From NCBI GenBank assembly GCA_021286855.1, contig JAJTBO010000013.1, positions 20,174-84,173 of the forward strand: a stretch of 64,000 nucleotides of DNA. The letters run 5' to 3'. This document shows, one piece after another, positions 36,401 to 48,113 of this stretch (position 1 is its first letter; the number at the start of each line of letters is the position of its first letter). A program made the translations under genes and the position numbers. Origin of the DNA: Hyphomicrobiales bacterium (lineage in GTDB: Bacteria > Pseudomonadota > Alphaproteobacteria > Rhizobiales > Ancalomicrobiaceae). The notes under the pieces are model-generated. The model worked only from the letters and a program-made list of their open reading frames with translations. It did not search any database and was not told where the DNA came from.

Positions 36401-37588
36401 ATGTTCGGCTCGATGCAGGCGCTCGACGTTCAAACGCTGGTGTTGGTGTCGTCCCTGATCCTGGGGGCGCTCGGCGTCCTGTTCCTGATCAACTGGCGGG
36501 ACGACCGCTCGCGGGTCGAGCTCGCCGACTGGGGCGTCGGTTTCCTCCTGGTGGTGCCGGGGGTGGTGCTGATCGGCCGGCGCGGCGAAATCTCCGACCT
36601 GTGGTCGATCTGGGCGGCGAACGCCTTCGTGCTGACCGCCTATGGGATGATCCTCAGCGGGGCGATGCGTTTCGTCGATCGGCGTCCGGCTCCCGGCGTC
36701 GCTCTGGCGGGCGCGGCGGTGTGGAGCCTGTTGTGCCTGTGGCCGACGTTCTTCGAACGTTTCGATCTGCGCGTGATCGCCGTTTCGGCGATCTGCTTCG
36801 TCCAGATCGGCCTCGTGGCGCATCTCCTTTGGGAGCGGCGACGGATCGAGCCGTTGCCCTCGCTCGGGCGTTCGGCGGTCGGGGCGGCGATCGTCGCCGG
36901 TCTGCAAGGGGCGCGTGGGCTCTTCATGGCGATCGCGCCGAGCGAGCTGTCCGGTTCGGAGGCGTTGCGCCAGTCGCATCTGCCCTGGATGTCGCTGGCG
37001 CTCCTGGTGATCAGCCTGTTCGCCGCACACATGATGTTGTCGATGTCGGCGGAACGGGCGGAGCAGCGTCACCGTCGCCGGGCCGACAGCGACGATCTGA
37101 CCGGTCTGCTCAGCCGTCGCGCCTTCGTCGAGCGGGCGACGGCGCGGCTCGCCGCGGCGCCGGATCGCGGCGCGCTGATGTTCTTCGACATCGACCGGTT
37201 CAAGTCGATCAACGACACGCACGGCCACGCGGTCGGCGACGCCGTGTTGGTCGCCTTCGCGCGCTTGGTCGAGACGCGTCTGGCGCCCGACGACCTCTTC
37301 GCGCGGTGGGGCGGCGAGGAGTTCGTCCTGTTCGCCGTCGATCACGATTTCGTGGCGGGCCGGCGTCTGGCGGAGGAGATCCGGCGCGACTTCGCCGAGC
37401 TCGACTTCGGCCTGGGCGCGGCGCTCGGCGCGACGGTGAGCGTCGGGCTGGCCGCGCCGGCGCTGATCGGATCGGATCTCGATCGGCTGGTCGCCTCCGC
37501 CGACGCCGGCGTCTACGCCGCCAAGCGGGCCGGGCGCGATCGGGTCGAGGCGGTGACGCCCGACGAGCGCCGGGCCGCTCGCGCCTGA
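36401..37588 (+). CDS. Membrane-anchored diguanylate cyclase (GGDEF)
   Basis: This protein of about 395 aa has six or so predicted helices in the first 225 residues, then a GGDEF domain: SDDLTGLLSRRAF, FFDIDRFKSIND and the active-site GGEEF (RWGGEEF). It should make cyclic di-GMP. The inhibitory RxxD site expected five residues before GGEEF is not present (APDD instead). The membrane part is not a known sensor domain. No good ribosome-binding site precedes the ATG at 36401; starts at 36311 or 36413 are also possible. Confidence 0.88.
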   Translation: MFGSMQALDVQTLVLVSSLILGALGVLFLINWRDDRSRVELADWGVGFLLVVPGVVLIGRRGEISDLWSIWAANAFVLTAYGMILSGAMRFVDRRPAPGVALAGAAVWSLLCLWPTFFERFDLRVIAVSAICFVQIGLVAHLLWERRRIEPLPSLGRSAVGAAIVAGLQGARGLFMAIAPSELSGSEALRQSHLPWMSLALLVISLFAAHMMLSMSAERAEQRHRRRADSDDLTGLLSRRAFVERATARLAAAPDRGALMFFDIDRFKSINDTHGHAVGDAVLVAFARLVETRLAPDDLFARWGGEEFVLFAVDHDFVAGRRLAEEIRRDFAELDFGLGAALGATVSVGLAAPALIGSDLDRLVASADAGVYAAKRAGRDRVEAVTPDERRAARA

Positions 37589-37592
37589 GGCC

Positions 37593-38714
37593 TCAGCCGG
37601 CCAATTCTTCTTCGAGGAAGTCGCGGACCTGTTCCGGCACGACGTCGTCGGCGACGAAGGCTTCGCCGACGCCGCGGGTCAGGATGAAGGTCAGGCGACC
37701 GCGCTTGACCTTCTTGTCCTGAAAGATCGCCCGCATGAGGTCGTCGACCGAGCCGACGCCGCCGGGGATGTCGGAGATCTTCGTCGGCAGGCCGGCGGCG
37801 GAAAGGTGGGCGGCGACGCGGGCGGCGTCGTCGGGCGAGACGAGGTTCAGCCGGGCGGAGAAGCGATGCGCCAGCGCCATGCCGATCGCCACCGCCTCGC
37901 CGTGGACGAGACGCTCGGCGTCGTAGTCGCAGGCGGTCTCGAAGGCGTGGCCGAAGGTGTGGCCGAGGTTGAGGAGGGCGCGCGGGCCCTGCTCGGTCTC
38001 GTCGATGCGCACCACTTCGGCCTTGGCGCGGCAGGAGGCGGCGATGGCGCCGATGCGGGCGGGGCCGCCGGCGAAGATCTCGGCGCGGTTGGCGTCGAGC
38101 CAATCGAAGAACTCGGCGTCGTCGATCAGGCCGTATTTCACCACCTCGGCGTAGCCGGCGCGCAGGTGGCGCGGGTCGAGCGTGTCGAGGGCGGCGGTGT
38201 CGGCCATCACCAGGGCGGGCTGATGGAACAGGCCGACGAGGTTCTTGCCGTGGCGGGTGTTGATGCCGGTCTTGCCGCCGACCGAGCTGTCGACCTGGGA
38301 GAGCAGCGTCGTCGGCATCTGCACGAAGCGCATGCCGCGGCGGACGACGCCGGCGGCGAAGCCGACGAGGTCGCCGATGACGCCGCCGCCGAGCGCGATC
38401 AGGAGATCGCCGCGCTCGAGCCGGGCGGAGAGCACGCCGTCGACGACGCTCTCCAGCGTCTCGAAGCTCTTGGAGCCTTCGCCCGGCGACACCACGATCG
38501 AGGCGAAGCCGAGCCCGGCCTCGGTCAGAGAAGCGGCGACCGTGTCGAGATGACGTTCGGCGACGGTTTCGTCGGTGATCACGGCGTAACGGCTGCCGGG
38601 AAAGCGGCGGGCGAGCTCATCGCCGGCGGCGGCGAGCAGGCCGGGACCGATCAGGATGTCGTAGGAGCGGTCGGCGAGATCCACCGGCACGACGGTCGGG
38701 GCGGGGGTGGTCAT
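37593..38714 (-). CDS. aroB: AroB, 3-dehydroquinate synthase
   Basis: This 373-aa NAD- and metal-dependent enzyme performs the second step of the shikimate pathway. Signatures are LGGGVIGDLVGFAAG, PTTLLSQVDSSVGGKTGIN, GYAEVVKYGLI and NLGHTFGHAFE, with zinc-binding Glu and His. The ATG at 38714 overlaps the aroK stop (ATGA), so the pair is translationally coupled, as usual in bacteria. Confidence 0.97.
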   Translation of the reverse strand: MTTPAPTVVPVDLADRSYDILIGPGLLAAAGDELARRFPGSRYAVITDETVAERHLDTVAASLTEAGLGFASIVVSPGEGSKSFETLESVVDGVLSARLERGDLLIALGGGVIGDLVGFAAGVVRRGMRFVQMPTTLLSQVDSSVGGKTGINTRHGKNLVGLFHQPALVMADTAALDTLDPRHLRAGYAEVVKYGLIDDAEFFDWLDANRAEIFAGGPARIGAIAASCRAKAEVVRIDETEQGPRALLNLGHTFGHAFETACDYDAERLVHGEAVAIGMALAHRFSARLNLVSPDDAARVAAHLSAAGLPTKISDIPGGVGSVDDLMRAIFQDKKVKRGRLTFILTRGVGEAFVADDVVPEQVRDFLEEELAG

Positions 38715-39313
38715 GGCGTGTCTCCGGTCGGGGCCGTGCAGTCGAAGTGGGCGGCGAGAGCGGCGAGGATCTCCTCGGTCATCACCTCTTTGGAGGCGTC
38801 GCGCGACCTCACCGTGACGTCGGCGAGGGCGTAGACGGGGTAACGTTCGGCGACGAGGCGGCGCAGCGTGCCTTCCGGGTCGGGGCTCTGGAGGAGCGGC
38901 CGGGTCGGCCGGTGGCGGATGCGCTGGAAGAGCACGCCGGGGTCGGCCTCGATCCACACCGAGACGCCGGCGGCGGCGATGGCGGCGCGGGTGTCGGCGT
39001 TCATGAAGGCGCCGCCGCCGGTCGCCAGGATCTGCGGGCCGGCGGCGAGCAGGCGGGCGATCACCTTGCGTTCGCCGTCGCGAAAGTGGGTCTCGCCGTG
39101 TTTGGCGAAGATTTCGGCGACGGTGAGCGCCGCCGCCTTCTCGATCTCCTGATCGAGGTCGACGAAGGGCAGGTCGAGGCGTTGGGCGACCTTGCGGCCG
39201 AGCGTGGTCTTGCCGGCGCCCATCATGCCGACGAAGACCAACGACCGCGCGCCGAGGGCGGTTCGGATCCGGTCGAGGGTGGCGTCGGCGACGCGTCGGA
39301 TGTCGTGGTTCAT
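38711..39313 (-). CDS. aroK: AroK, shikimate kinase
   Basis: This 200-aa P-loop kinase carries GMMGAGKTTLG near residue 28, the shikimate-binding DLDQEIE and FRDGER, GGGAF, and the lid arginine in RPLLQ. It makes shikimate 3-phosphate. The ATG at 39313 follows CGGGAG. An upstream in-frame start at 39388 is possible, but the added residues look non-coding. Confidence 0.95.
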   Translation of the reverse strand: MNHDIRRVADATLDRIRTALGARSLVFVGMMGAGKTTLGRKVAQRLDLPFVDLDQEIEKAAALTVAEIFAKHGETHFRDGERKVIARLLAAGPQILATGGGAFMNADTRAAIAAAGVSVWIEADPGVLFQRIRHRPTRPLLQSPDPEGTLRRLVAERYPVYALADVTVRSRDASKEVMTEEILAALAAHFDCTAPTGDTP

Positions 39314-39489
39314 CGGCTCCCGTCCCGGCGACGCGAGTGTCGCCGCCTCAGGCGGTGAGGTTTGGGACCAAGCACGCCGTTCCGTCAAGCGGCGCGAAGA
39401 CCTCCCTTGCGCGAAGGCGGCGAGATCTGAAACTCTGCCGCGGTGCGGGATCGGGACTCGCAGGCGATTCGTTCGATGGGAGAGACGGC

Positions 39490-39636
39490 ATGCCGACGCT
39501 GATGCGGCTGATCGTCGGACTGATGATCCTCGCCATCCTCGGCGGCGCGGCGGTGTGGGCGCTCGCGACCTTCGTCGATCCGCATCCGCGCGAGATGGTG
39601 GTGCGGGTGCCGCAGGAGCGGCTGGAGGGGCGCTGA
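39490..39636 (+). CDS. Small membrane protein upstream of xerD
   Basis: This 48-aa protein has a single membrane helix (about residues 6-27, LIVGLMILAILGGAAVW) and a short charged tail (PREMVVRVPQERLEGR). It has a GGGAGAGAC ribosome-binding site and sits 3 bp before xerD. I do not recognise a named family. The good start, composition and tight spacing support a real gene. Confidence 0.7.
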   Translation: MPTLMRLIVGLMILAILGGAAVWALATFVDPHPREMVVRVPQERLEGR

Positions 39637-39639
39637 GGC

Positions 39640-40605
39640 ATGAGCGGCGGCGCGGCGCATCTCGTCGAGAGCTTCCTCGAGGCGATGGCGGTGGAGCGCG
39701 GCGCGGCGGCGGCGACGCTCGACGCCTATGGCCGCGATCTCGCCGATTGGCTCGGCCATCTCGTCCGCGCCGGCCGCGATCCGAAGACGGCGCAAGCCGA
39801 GGACGTCGCCCGCCACATGGCGGAGCTCGCCGGCCGCGGCTTCGAGGCGACCACCCAGGCGCGGCATCTCTCGGCGATCCGGCAGTTCCACCGTTTCCTC
39901 TATGCCGAAGGCGTGCGCGGCGACGATCCGACCGGGACGATCGACGCGCCGAAGAAGCGGCGGGCGTTGCCGAAGGTGCTGAGCGAGGACGAGGTCGATC
40001 GGTTGATCGAGACGGCGCGACGCGACGCCGAGGAGGAGAGCGATCCGCCGCGCAGCGTCGCCGAGCGGGCGCGGGCGCGCCGGCTCTACGCGCTGATCGA
40101 GACGGCCTATGCGACGGGCATGCGCGTCTCCGAGCTGGTCGGGCTGCCGGCGAGCGCCGTCCGCGGCGAGGCGCCGTTTCTGATGGTGCGCGGCAAGGGC
40201 GACAAGGAGCGGCTGGTCCCCCTGTCGGCGCGGGCGCGGGGCGCGATGAGCGCCCATCTGGAAACCGTCGCGGCGAGCGGACGGGGCGGCGGACGTTGGC
40301 TCTTTCCCTCGTGGAGCGAGAGCGGCCACGTCACTCGGCAGGCCTTCGCCCGCGACCTCAAGGCGCTCGCCGAGCGGATCGGGGTGTCGTCGGCGGCGGT
40401 GTCGCCGCACGTGCTGCGGCACGCCTTCGCCAGCCACATCCTGGCGCACGGGGCGGACCTGCGCGTCGTCCAGCAGTTGCTCGGCCACGCCGACATCTCG
40501 ACGACGCAGATCTACACCCACGTGCTCGACGAACGCCTGCGCGAACTGGTCGAGACGAAGCATCCGCTGGCCGCCGGAGGGGGCGGCGACGGCGGGCCGG
40601 CTTGA
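39640..40605 (+). CDS. xerD: XerD, site-specific tyrosine recombinase
   Basis: This 321-aa recombinase resolves chromosome dimers at dif with XerC. The N-terminal SAM-like domain is followed by the catalytic domain with Arg (ATGMRVSEL, near residue 162), Lys in [24 protein letters not shown] and the nucleophile Tyr in TQIYTHV. As the chromosomal xer gene next to aroK/aroB, it is a housekeeping gene and not a mobile integrase. Confidence 0.94.
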   Translation: MSGGAAHLVESFLEAMAVERGAAAATLDAYGRDLADWLGHLVRAGRDPKTAQAEDVARHMAELAGRGFEATTQARHLSAIRQFHRFLYAEGVRGDDPTGTIDAPKKRRALPKVLSEDEVDRLIETARRDAEEESDPPRSVAERARARRLYALIETAYATGMRVSELVGLPASAVRGEAPFLMVRGKGDKERLVPLSARARGAMSAHLETVAASGRGGGRWLFPSWSESGHVTRQAFARDLKALAERIGVSSAAVSPHVLRHAFASHILAHGADLRVVQQLLGHADISTTQIYTHVLDERLRELVETKHPLAAGGGGDGGPA

Positions 40606-40744
40606 CATTCGGGGGCGGGCATGGCGATTTGCCGGCCATGAAACGGACGCCGGACCCATCCGGCGCGAAGGGTTCGACCGACCGCGCCGCGAGACGGACG
40701 CCGCCTCGCCCGACCCCTTCCACGCTCAGCGGACAAAGCCCGAC

Positions 40745-41698
40745 ATGCGCAGCTATCTCGAATTCGAAAAGCCGGTCGCCGATCTCGAAGGGCAGATCCA
40801 GGAGCTGCGCACCGTCGCCGACAAGGATCAGGCGGTCGACGTCGCCGAGGAGATCGCCAAGCTCGAGGCCAAGGCCGCGACGGCCCTGGTCGAGCTCTAT
40901 CAGAAGCTGACCCCTTGGCAGAAGACGCAGGTCGCCCGCCACCCCGATCGGCCGCATTTCTTCGACTACGTGGCGCAGCTCGTCGAGGACTTCACGCCGC
41001 TCGCCGGCGACCGTGGTTTCGGCGAAGACGCGGCGATCGTCGGCGGCTTCGGTCGGTTCCGTGGGCAGCCGGTCTGCGTCATGGGCCACGAGAAGGGCTC
41101 CGACACGGCGTCGCGTCTGAAGCACAACTTCGGCATGGCGAAGCCCGAGGGCTATCGCAAGGCGGTCAGGCTGATGGAGACGGCGGAGCGCTTCGGCCTG
41201 CCGGTGATCAGTCTGGTCGACACCGCCGGCGCCTATCCGGGCATCGGCGCGGAGGAGCGCGGCCAAGCGGAGGCGATCGCGCGCTCGACCGACGCCTGCC
41301 TCGGCCTCGGCGTCGCCAACGTCTCGGTGATCATCGGCGAGGGCGGCTCGGGCGGCGCGATCGCGATCGCGGCGACCAATCGGGTCTACATGCTCGAGCA
41401 TGCGATCTATTCGGTGATCTCGCCGGAAGGCGCGGCCTCGATCCTGTGGCGCGACAGCGCCCGGGCGCAGGACGCGGCGACGGGGATGAAGATCACCGCG
41501 CAGGACCTGCTCAAGTTCAAAGTGATCGACGGCATCGTCTCCGAGCCGGTGGGCGGCGCGCACCGCAACGTCGAAGAGGTGATCGCGGCGGCCGGCGAGG
41601 CGATCGCCGGGGCGCTCGCCGACCTCGCCGGACTCTCGCCGGACCAGCTGCGCGACGCGCGCCACGAGAAGTTCCTGGCGATCGGGCGCTCGCTCTGA
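40745..41698 (+). CDS. accA: AccA, acetyl-CoA carboxylase carboxyltransferase alpha subunit
   Basis: At 317 aa it matches the family length. The N-terminus MRSYLEFEKPVADLEGQI is typical, and crotonase-like motifs follow: LVDTAGAYPGIGAEERGQ, GEGGSGGAIAIAA and ISPEGAASILWRD. With AccD it moves the carboxyl group from biotin to acetyl-CoA, the first step of fatty acid synthesis. It is monocistronic and followed by a small hairpin. Confidence 0.97.
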   Translation: MRSYLEFEKPVADLEGQIQELRTVADKDQAVDVAEEIAKLEAKAATALVELYQKLTPWQKTQVARHPDRPHFFDYVAQLVEDFTPLAGDRGFGEDAAIVGGFGRFRGQPVCVMGHEKGSDTASRLKHNFGMAKPEGYRKAVRLMETAERFGLPVISLVDTAGAYPGIGAEERGQAEAIARSTDACLGLGVANVSVIIGEGGSGGAIAIAATNRVYMLEHAIYSVISPEGAASILWRDSARAQDAATGMKITAQDLLKFKVIDGIVSEPVGGAHRNVEEVIAAAGEAIAGALADLAGLSPDQLRDARHEKFLAIGRSL

Positions 41699-41700
41699 GC

Positions 41701-41715
41701 GTCCCGAAACGGGAC
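41701..41715 (+). terminator. Small hairpin after accA
   Basis: GTCCCG and CGGGAC flank a 3-nt loop, two bases after the accA stop, without a U-run. It is probably a weak terminator. Confidence 0.45.
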
Positions 41716-41771
41716 GATCGTTCACCCGAGCTTCACCACCTCGACGCCGAAGCGTCGGTAGGAACGCGATT

Positions 41772-41800
41772 TTGCCGCAAATCGGGTTATGAGGTAGAGT
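41772..41800 (+). promoter_or_regulatory. Candidate promoter for the L,D-transpeptidase gene
   Basis: TTGCCG and TAGAGT are spaced by 17 nt in a locally A/T-rich stretch. Transcription would start near 41807, about 200 nt before the coding start. Confidence 0.45.
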
Positions 41801-42008
41801 GCGTGCGTCAAAGTGGGGGACGAGTGCGTCGAACCGGTTTCCGCTTCGGTAACCAAGTCGCAACTCCGAAGGCCCAGGATGAGCGTTCCGAACCGAGTTC
41901 GTTTCCGTGTGGCGGGACGACGACGGGGAGGGGTCGAGAGTTTCGTCGGCGAGCGGCCCGAGAGGCGGTCGCCGACATGGGGTTCGACGTCTGCGTTCGG
42001 GTGGATGG

Positions 42009-43286
42009 ATGAAGATCGAGACTGTCCTGCGGCTCGCCGCCGCCGCCGTCATGGGCCTTTTCGTGGCCTCGTGTCAGGACGAAATGGCGTCGACGCTGGG
42101 AGGGCCCGGCAAGGCGACGCGACCGCTCAACGCCAAGATCGTGGCCCAGATGGACGAGAAGGGCATGCGCAAGGAGGATCCGATCCTCGTGCGCGCCTTC
42201 AAGCAGGAAGCGACGCTGGAGATCTGGAAGCGCGACCGGACCGGTCGGTTCGCGCTGCTGAAGAGCTATCCGATGTGCGCCTGGGGCGGCACGCTCGGGC
42301 CGAAGATCAAGGAAGGCGACAAGCAGTCGCCGGAGGGGTTCTACACCGTCACGCCGGGGCGGATGAACCCGAACTCGCAATTCTACCTCGCCTATGACGT
42401 CGGCTATCCCAACGCCTTCGACCGCGCCTTCGGGCGGACCGGCGCGGCGGTGATGGTGCACGGCGGCTGCACCGGCTCGGCCGGCTGCTTCGTGATGACC
42501 GACGAGCAGGTCGAGGAGATCTACGGGCTCGCCCGCGAGGCCTTCAACGGCGGGCAGAAGTCGTTCCAGGTTCAGGCCTTCCCCTTCCGCATGACGGCGG
42601 AGAACCTGGCCAAGAACCGCAAGAACCCGAACATGGCGTTCTGGAAGAACATCAAGCAGGGTTACGACCATTTCGAGGTGACGAAGCTCGAGCCGAAGGT
42701 CGAGGTCTGCGACAAGCGCTACGTCTTCGACGCGCACACCACCGATCCGAACTCGACCATGTTCAACCCGACCGGCGCCTGCCCGGCCTACGAGGTGCCG
42801 AGCGAGTTGAAGACCGCCGTCGCCGCCAAGGAGGCGGAGGACGACAAGGCGTTCAAGGTCGCCGTCGCCGAGATCGAGGATCAGGCGCGGCAGGCGGAAG
42901 ACCGGGCTCGCAAGATGGAAGAGCGGGCGATCGCGGATGCGCGCGAGAAGGCCAAGCCGCAGCCGGGCGTCAAGTTCGCCAGCTGGCTCGGCGCGAAGCC
43001 GGACGCCTCCGACGAGGCCGTCGGCGACTTCTCGGCGGCGGGCATGCCGGTGGCGGTGCCGCTGCCGAAGGCGTCGCCGCGCAGCTTCGGCCCGACCCGG
43101 GTCGCGGCCGTGCAGGCCGGCGGCGTCGAGGTCGCGCCGGCGGCTCCGGCGGCGGCGTCGGAGGGCATGGCCGATCGTCTGTTCGGCTTCGTCGCGCCGC
43201 AGAAGCCGGCCGATCCGGCCGCCCAGGCGGTCCACGGCGGCGACGACAAGCCGCTGTGGAAGAAGATCAATCCGTTCGGCGGCTGA
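42009..43286 (+). CDS. YafK-type murein L,D-transpeptidase lipoprotein
   Basis: This 425-aa protein has a lipoprotein signal (lipobox VASC at about residue 21). A YkuD-type catalytic domain of about 230 residues follows, with the active site HGGCTGSAGCFVMTD, where the last Cys is the nucleophile. The C-terminal 150 residues are a charged helix and an Ala/Pro-rich tail that ends KINPFGG. It would cross-link or modify peptidoglycan in the periplasm. The YafK-like subgroup is inferred from the motif context. Confidence 0.87.
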   Translation: MKIETVLRLAAAAVMGLFVASCQDEMASTLGGPGKATRPLNAKIVAQMDEKGMRKEDPILVRAFKQEATLEIWKRDRTGRFALLKSYPMCAWGGTLGPKIKEGDKQSPEGFYTVTPGRMNPNSQFYLAYDVGYPNAFDRAFGRTGAAVMVHGGCTGSAGCFVMTDEQVEEIYGLAREAFNGGQKSFQVQAFPFRMTAENLAKNRKNPNMAFWKNIKQGYDHFEVTKLEPKVEVCDKRYVFDAHTTDPNSTMFNPTGACPAYEVPSELKTAVAAKEAEDDKAFKVAVAEIEDQARQAEDRARKMEERAIADAREKAKPQPGVKFASWLGAKPDASDEAVGDFSAAGMPVAVPLPKASPRSFGPTRVAAVQAGGVEVAPAAPAAASEGMADRLFGFVAPQKPADPAAQAVHGGDDKPLWKKINPFGG

Positions 43287-43449
43287 GCGTCGCGATCGGA
43301 GGACGAGGGGTTCGGAAGGGCCGTCGCGGACATGCCGTGGCGGCCCTTCGTCGTGTCGTGGCGGGCGTCCGTCGGGTCGTGGCGGGGCCGTGTCGTGGTC
43401 GGTCGGCGGGTCTCGAGCGAGAAGGGGGCCGGCAACCGGAGGGCATACG

Positions 43450-43932
43450 ATGTTGGTGCAGACGCTGCGGCTGAAGAAGGGCTGGACCCAGGAGCAACTG
43501 GCGCTGGTCAGCGGCCTCAGCGTCCGCACCATCCAACGCATTTAGAAGGGCGAGGCGGCGAGCGCCGAATCGCTCAAGGCCCTGGCGGCTGCCTTCGACA
43601 TCGACTTCCTCGATCTGAAGGAACCCGACATGACCGCCACGACCACGCTTTCCACCCCCGCCGCGTCGCTCGACGCGGAGACGCTCCTCGCCTTCGACCA
43701 CGTTCGCCGCAAGCGGAAGTTCCAGATGGGGCTGCTCGCCTGGGCCCTGGTCACTCCCGCGCTGTTCGCGGTCAACCTCGTCACCGGCTCGAAGCACCTG
43801 TGGGCGATCTGGCCGGCGCTGTTCTGGGGGCTCGGCCTCTTCGTCGCTTGGCTGCGCGTCGCCGGCTTCTCGCCGTGGAGCGCGGCCTGGGAGAAGCGCG
43901 AGGTGGAGAAGCGGCTCGGCCGTCCGTTGTGA
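43450..43932 (+). pseudogene. XRE family HTH-2TM domain protein interrupted by an amber codon
   Basis: Read through, the frame encodes about 160 aa. An XRE helix-turn-helix (LKKGWTQEQLALVSGLSVRT) is followed by a broken QRI-stop-KGEAASAESLKALA, where related proteins have QRIERG or QRIEKG. A two-helix membrane domain (2TM) follows, from about residue 88. The TAG at 43543-43545 is one base from GAG (Glu). The rest stays in frame and well conserved, so the change is recent, a sequencing error, or read through. The ATG at 43630 could still express the 100-aa 2TM part alone. Confidence 0.8.
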
Positions 43933-43950
43933 CGACGGCCGCCGGCCGGG

Positions 43951-44817
43951 TCACACTTGCATCGGCGAGAAGGCGACGGCGCGACGGTCGAGCGGCCAGG
44001 GGCCGCGGACCATTGCGCCGGCGTCGTCCGGCTCCTCGCGAGCCGGGGTCCAGGCGAGGCGATCGGGCGTGAGGTGGACCTCGGCCTCGTCGATCGGCGC
44101 GCCGAGCGCGGCGGCGATCGTCGCGAGCGGGGGGATGTCGGCGGCGACGACGTCGAGGAGAGTCAGAACCTCCGGCGTCGTCTCCTCGATCGCCACGATC
44201 GCGTCGAGATCGGGCAGGTGGTGAAGCGCGATCTCCGGGCTTTCGAGCGTCTTCAGGAAAAACGGGGCGGGGTGGTCGCAGGCCGCGCAGAGCCGCGACG
44301 TCGGCTCTCGCCGCGCGTAGAGCGCGCGAACCAGTGCGACGTCGGCGTCGTCGGCGAGCGACAGGCGGCGGGCGTTCGGAGCCCCCGCCGCAGGGCGGAG
44401 GGGGCCGCGAAAGACGGTCTCGGCGAGGTCGCGGAAGCCGAAGCGGCGATAGAGTTCGGGCGTCTCGGTGGAGAGTGTGACGCGGGGCGCGCGGGCGTCG
44501 GCGAAGGCGAGGGCGCGGGTCATCAGATCGCGGAAGAGGCCGTGGCCGCGCCAAGCGGGCCGCACCACGACCGACTGGAGGCCGAAGGCCGGCGTCGGTT
44601 CGCCGGCGAGCCAGAGGGTGCGGCCATAGAGGCTCACGTTGGCGACGAGTTCGTCGCCCGCCCACCAGCCGAAGGCGACGACGCTCGGATCGTGGCCGAG
44701 ACGGTCGAGCGGCGTCACGTCGATCTCGAATTCGTCGCGGATCAGGCGCGCCAGTTCGGCGCGGCCGGCGGGCGTGTGGGCGAAATCGAAGCGAAAGTCG
44801 AGCTTCGCGGCCGCCAT
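43951..44817 (-). CDS. GNAT family N-acetyltransferase
   Basis: This 288-aa protein begins with a GNAT domain. The acetyl-CoA-binding motif is in LQSVVVRPAWRGHGLFRDLM near residue 80, followed by YRRFGFRD. The C-terminal 130 residues form a second domain, as in two-domain Eis-like acetyltransferases. The substrate is unknown. It starts just beyond the terminator of secA and converges with the broken 2TM gene. Confidence 0.85.
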   Translation of the reverse strand: MAAAKLDFRFDFAHTPAGRAELARLIRDEFEIDVTPLDRLGHDPSVVAFGWWAGDELVANVSLYGRTLWLAGEPTPAFGLQSVVVRPAWRGHGLFRDLMTRALAFADARAPRVTLSTETPELYRRFGFRDLAETVFRGPLRPAAGAPNARRLSLADDADVALVRALYARREPTSRLCAACDHPAPFFLKTLESPEIALHHLPDLDAIVAIEETTPEVLTLLDVVAADIPPLATIAAALGAPIDEAEVHLTPDRLAWTPAREEPDDAGAMVRGPWPLDRRAVAFSPMQV

Positions 44818-44865
44818 CGCGGGGCCTCCCTCACATGCGGCCGACGAGGCCGCTTCGCCGAGACG

Positions 44866-44900
44866 CGAAGGCCGCCCGTCGGTGCGACGCGCGGCCTTCG
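44866..44900 (-). terminator. Terminator hairpin after secA
   Basis: A perfect 10-bp stem (CGAAGGCCGC and GCGGCCTTCG) with a 15-nt loop begins 26 nt after the secA stop. The next minus-strand gene (GNAT) starts 48 nt later. Confidence 0.7.
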
Positions 44901-44926
44901 TTTCGATCCCGCTTCGGGCGTCTTCG

Positions 44927-47674
<2,748 letters not shown>

Positions 47675-48113
47675 GGAGGCCCTTCCTCGAGGTCGTGGCG
47701 TTCGGCGGACGTCGCCCGACGGCGGCGCCCACCCGGGCGGGCGCTTCCCGCGACGGACGGAGGGACGCACGATCCCTCGATGACCCGGCGAACGCGACGA
47801 AGCGATGACGCTCGTGCGAAGGTGGCGGCGTGGGCGCGGATGCGTTCCTCGGCGCGCGTGCCCGAGGGGCGCGCGCGGCTCCCTCGAGATAAGGAGGGGT
47901 CCGGCGGTTGTCAACGGCGGGCGGCTCGGCCAATCTTCGGCCGAATCGACCGAAGTCAAGTCGCGGCGCGGCGCGGCGTCATACGTTCGCCACATCGTAC
48001 GCCGCAACTCGCGGCGCGCCGCCCGGCCCGCCGACGGCGGTCGACGTCCCATCCGACCGGCGGTTTCCCCGCCCCGACACTTTCTCTGCTCCGACATCAG
48101 GAACCCGTCCGAC
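47675..48113. other. Divergent intergenic region between secA and the parvulin gene
   Basis: This 439-bp region has no supported gene. It contains the secA promoter (47886-47914) and a leader of about 200 nt before the secA start. The plus-strand promoter for the isomerase was not pinned down. Confidence 0.55.
47886..47914 (-). promoter_or_regulatory. secA: Consensus promoter of secA
   Basis: On the minus strand TTGACA (-35) and TATCTC (-10) are separated by 17 nt. Transcription would start near 47880, about 205 nt before the secA ATG. Confidence 0.6.

Larger units (their letters stand above)
41699..42008. other. Intergenic region between accA and the L,D-transpeptidase gene
   Basis: This is 310 bp with no supported gene. 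It holds a small terminator hairpin just after accA (41701-41715) and a candidate promoter (41772-41800), which leaves an unexplained leader of about 200 nt before the ATG at 42009. Confidence 0.55.

Noticed and set aside
39640..40605. Phage or island integrase with an attachment site
   Set aside because: Its sequence and its place among aroK, aroB and accA fit chromosomal XerD. No tRNA, att repeat or phage gene is nearby.
43630..43932. Separate complete 2TM gene
   Set aside because: The frame is continuous in sense with an upstream HTH, apart from one amber codon, so it is described as part of a broken gene. Independent expression is only possible, not shown.
47816..48113. N-terminal extension or small gene before the parvulin isomerase
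   Set aside because: The Arg-rich translation has no signal peptide or conservation. The ATG at 48114 gives a clean signal peptide.
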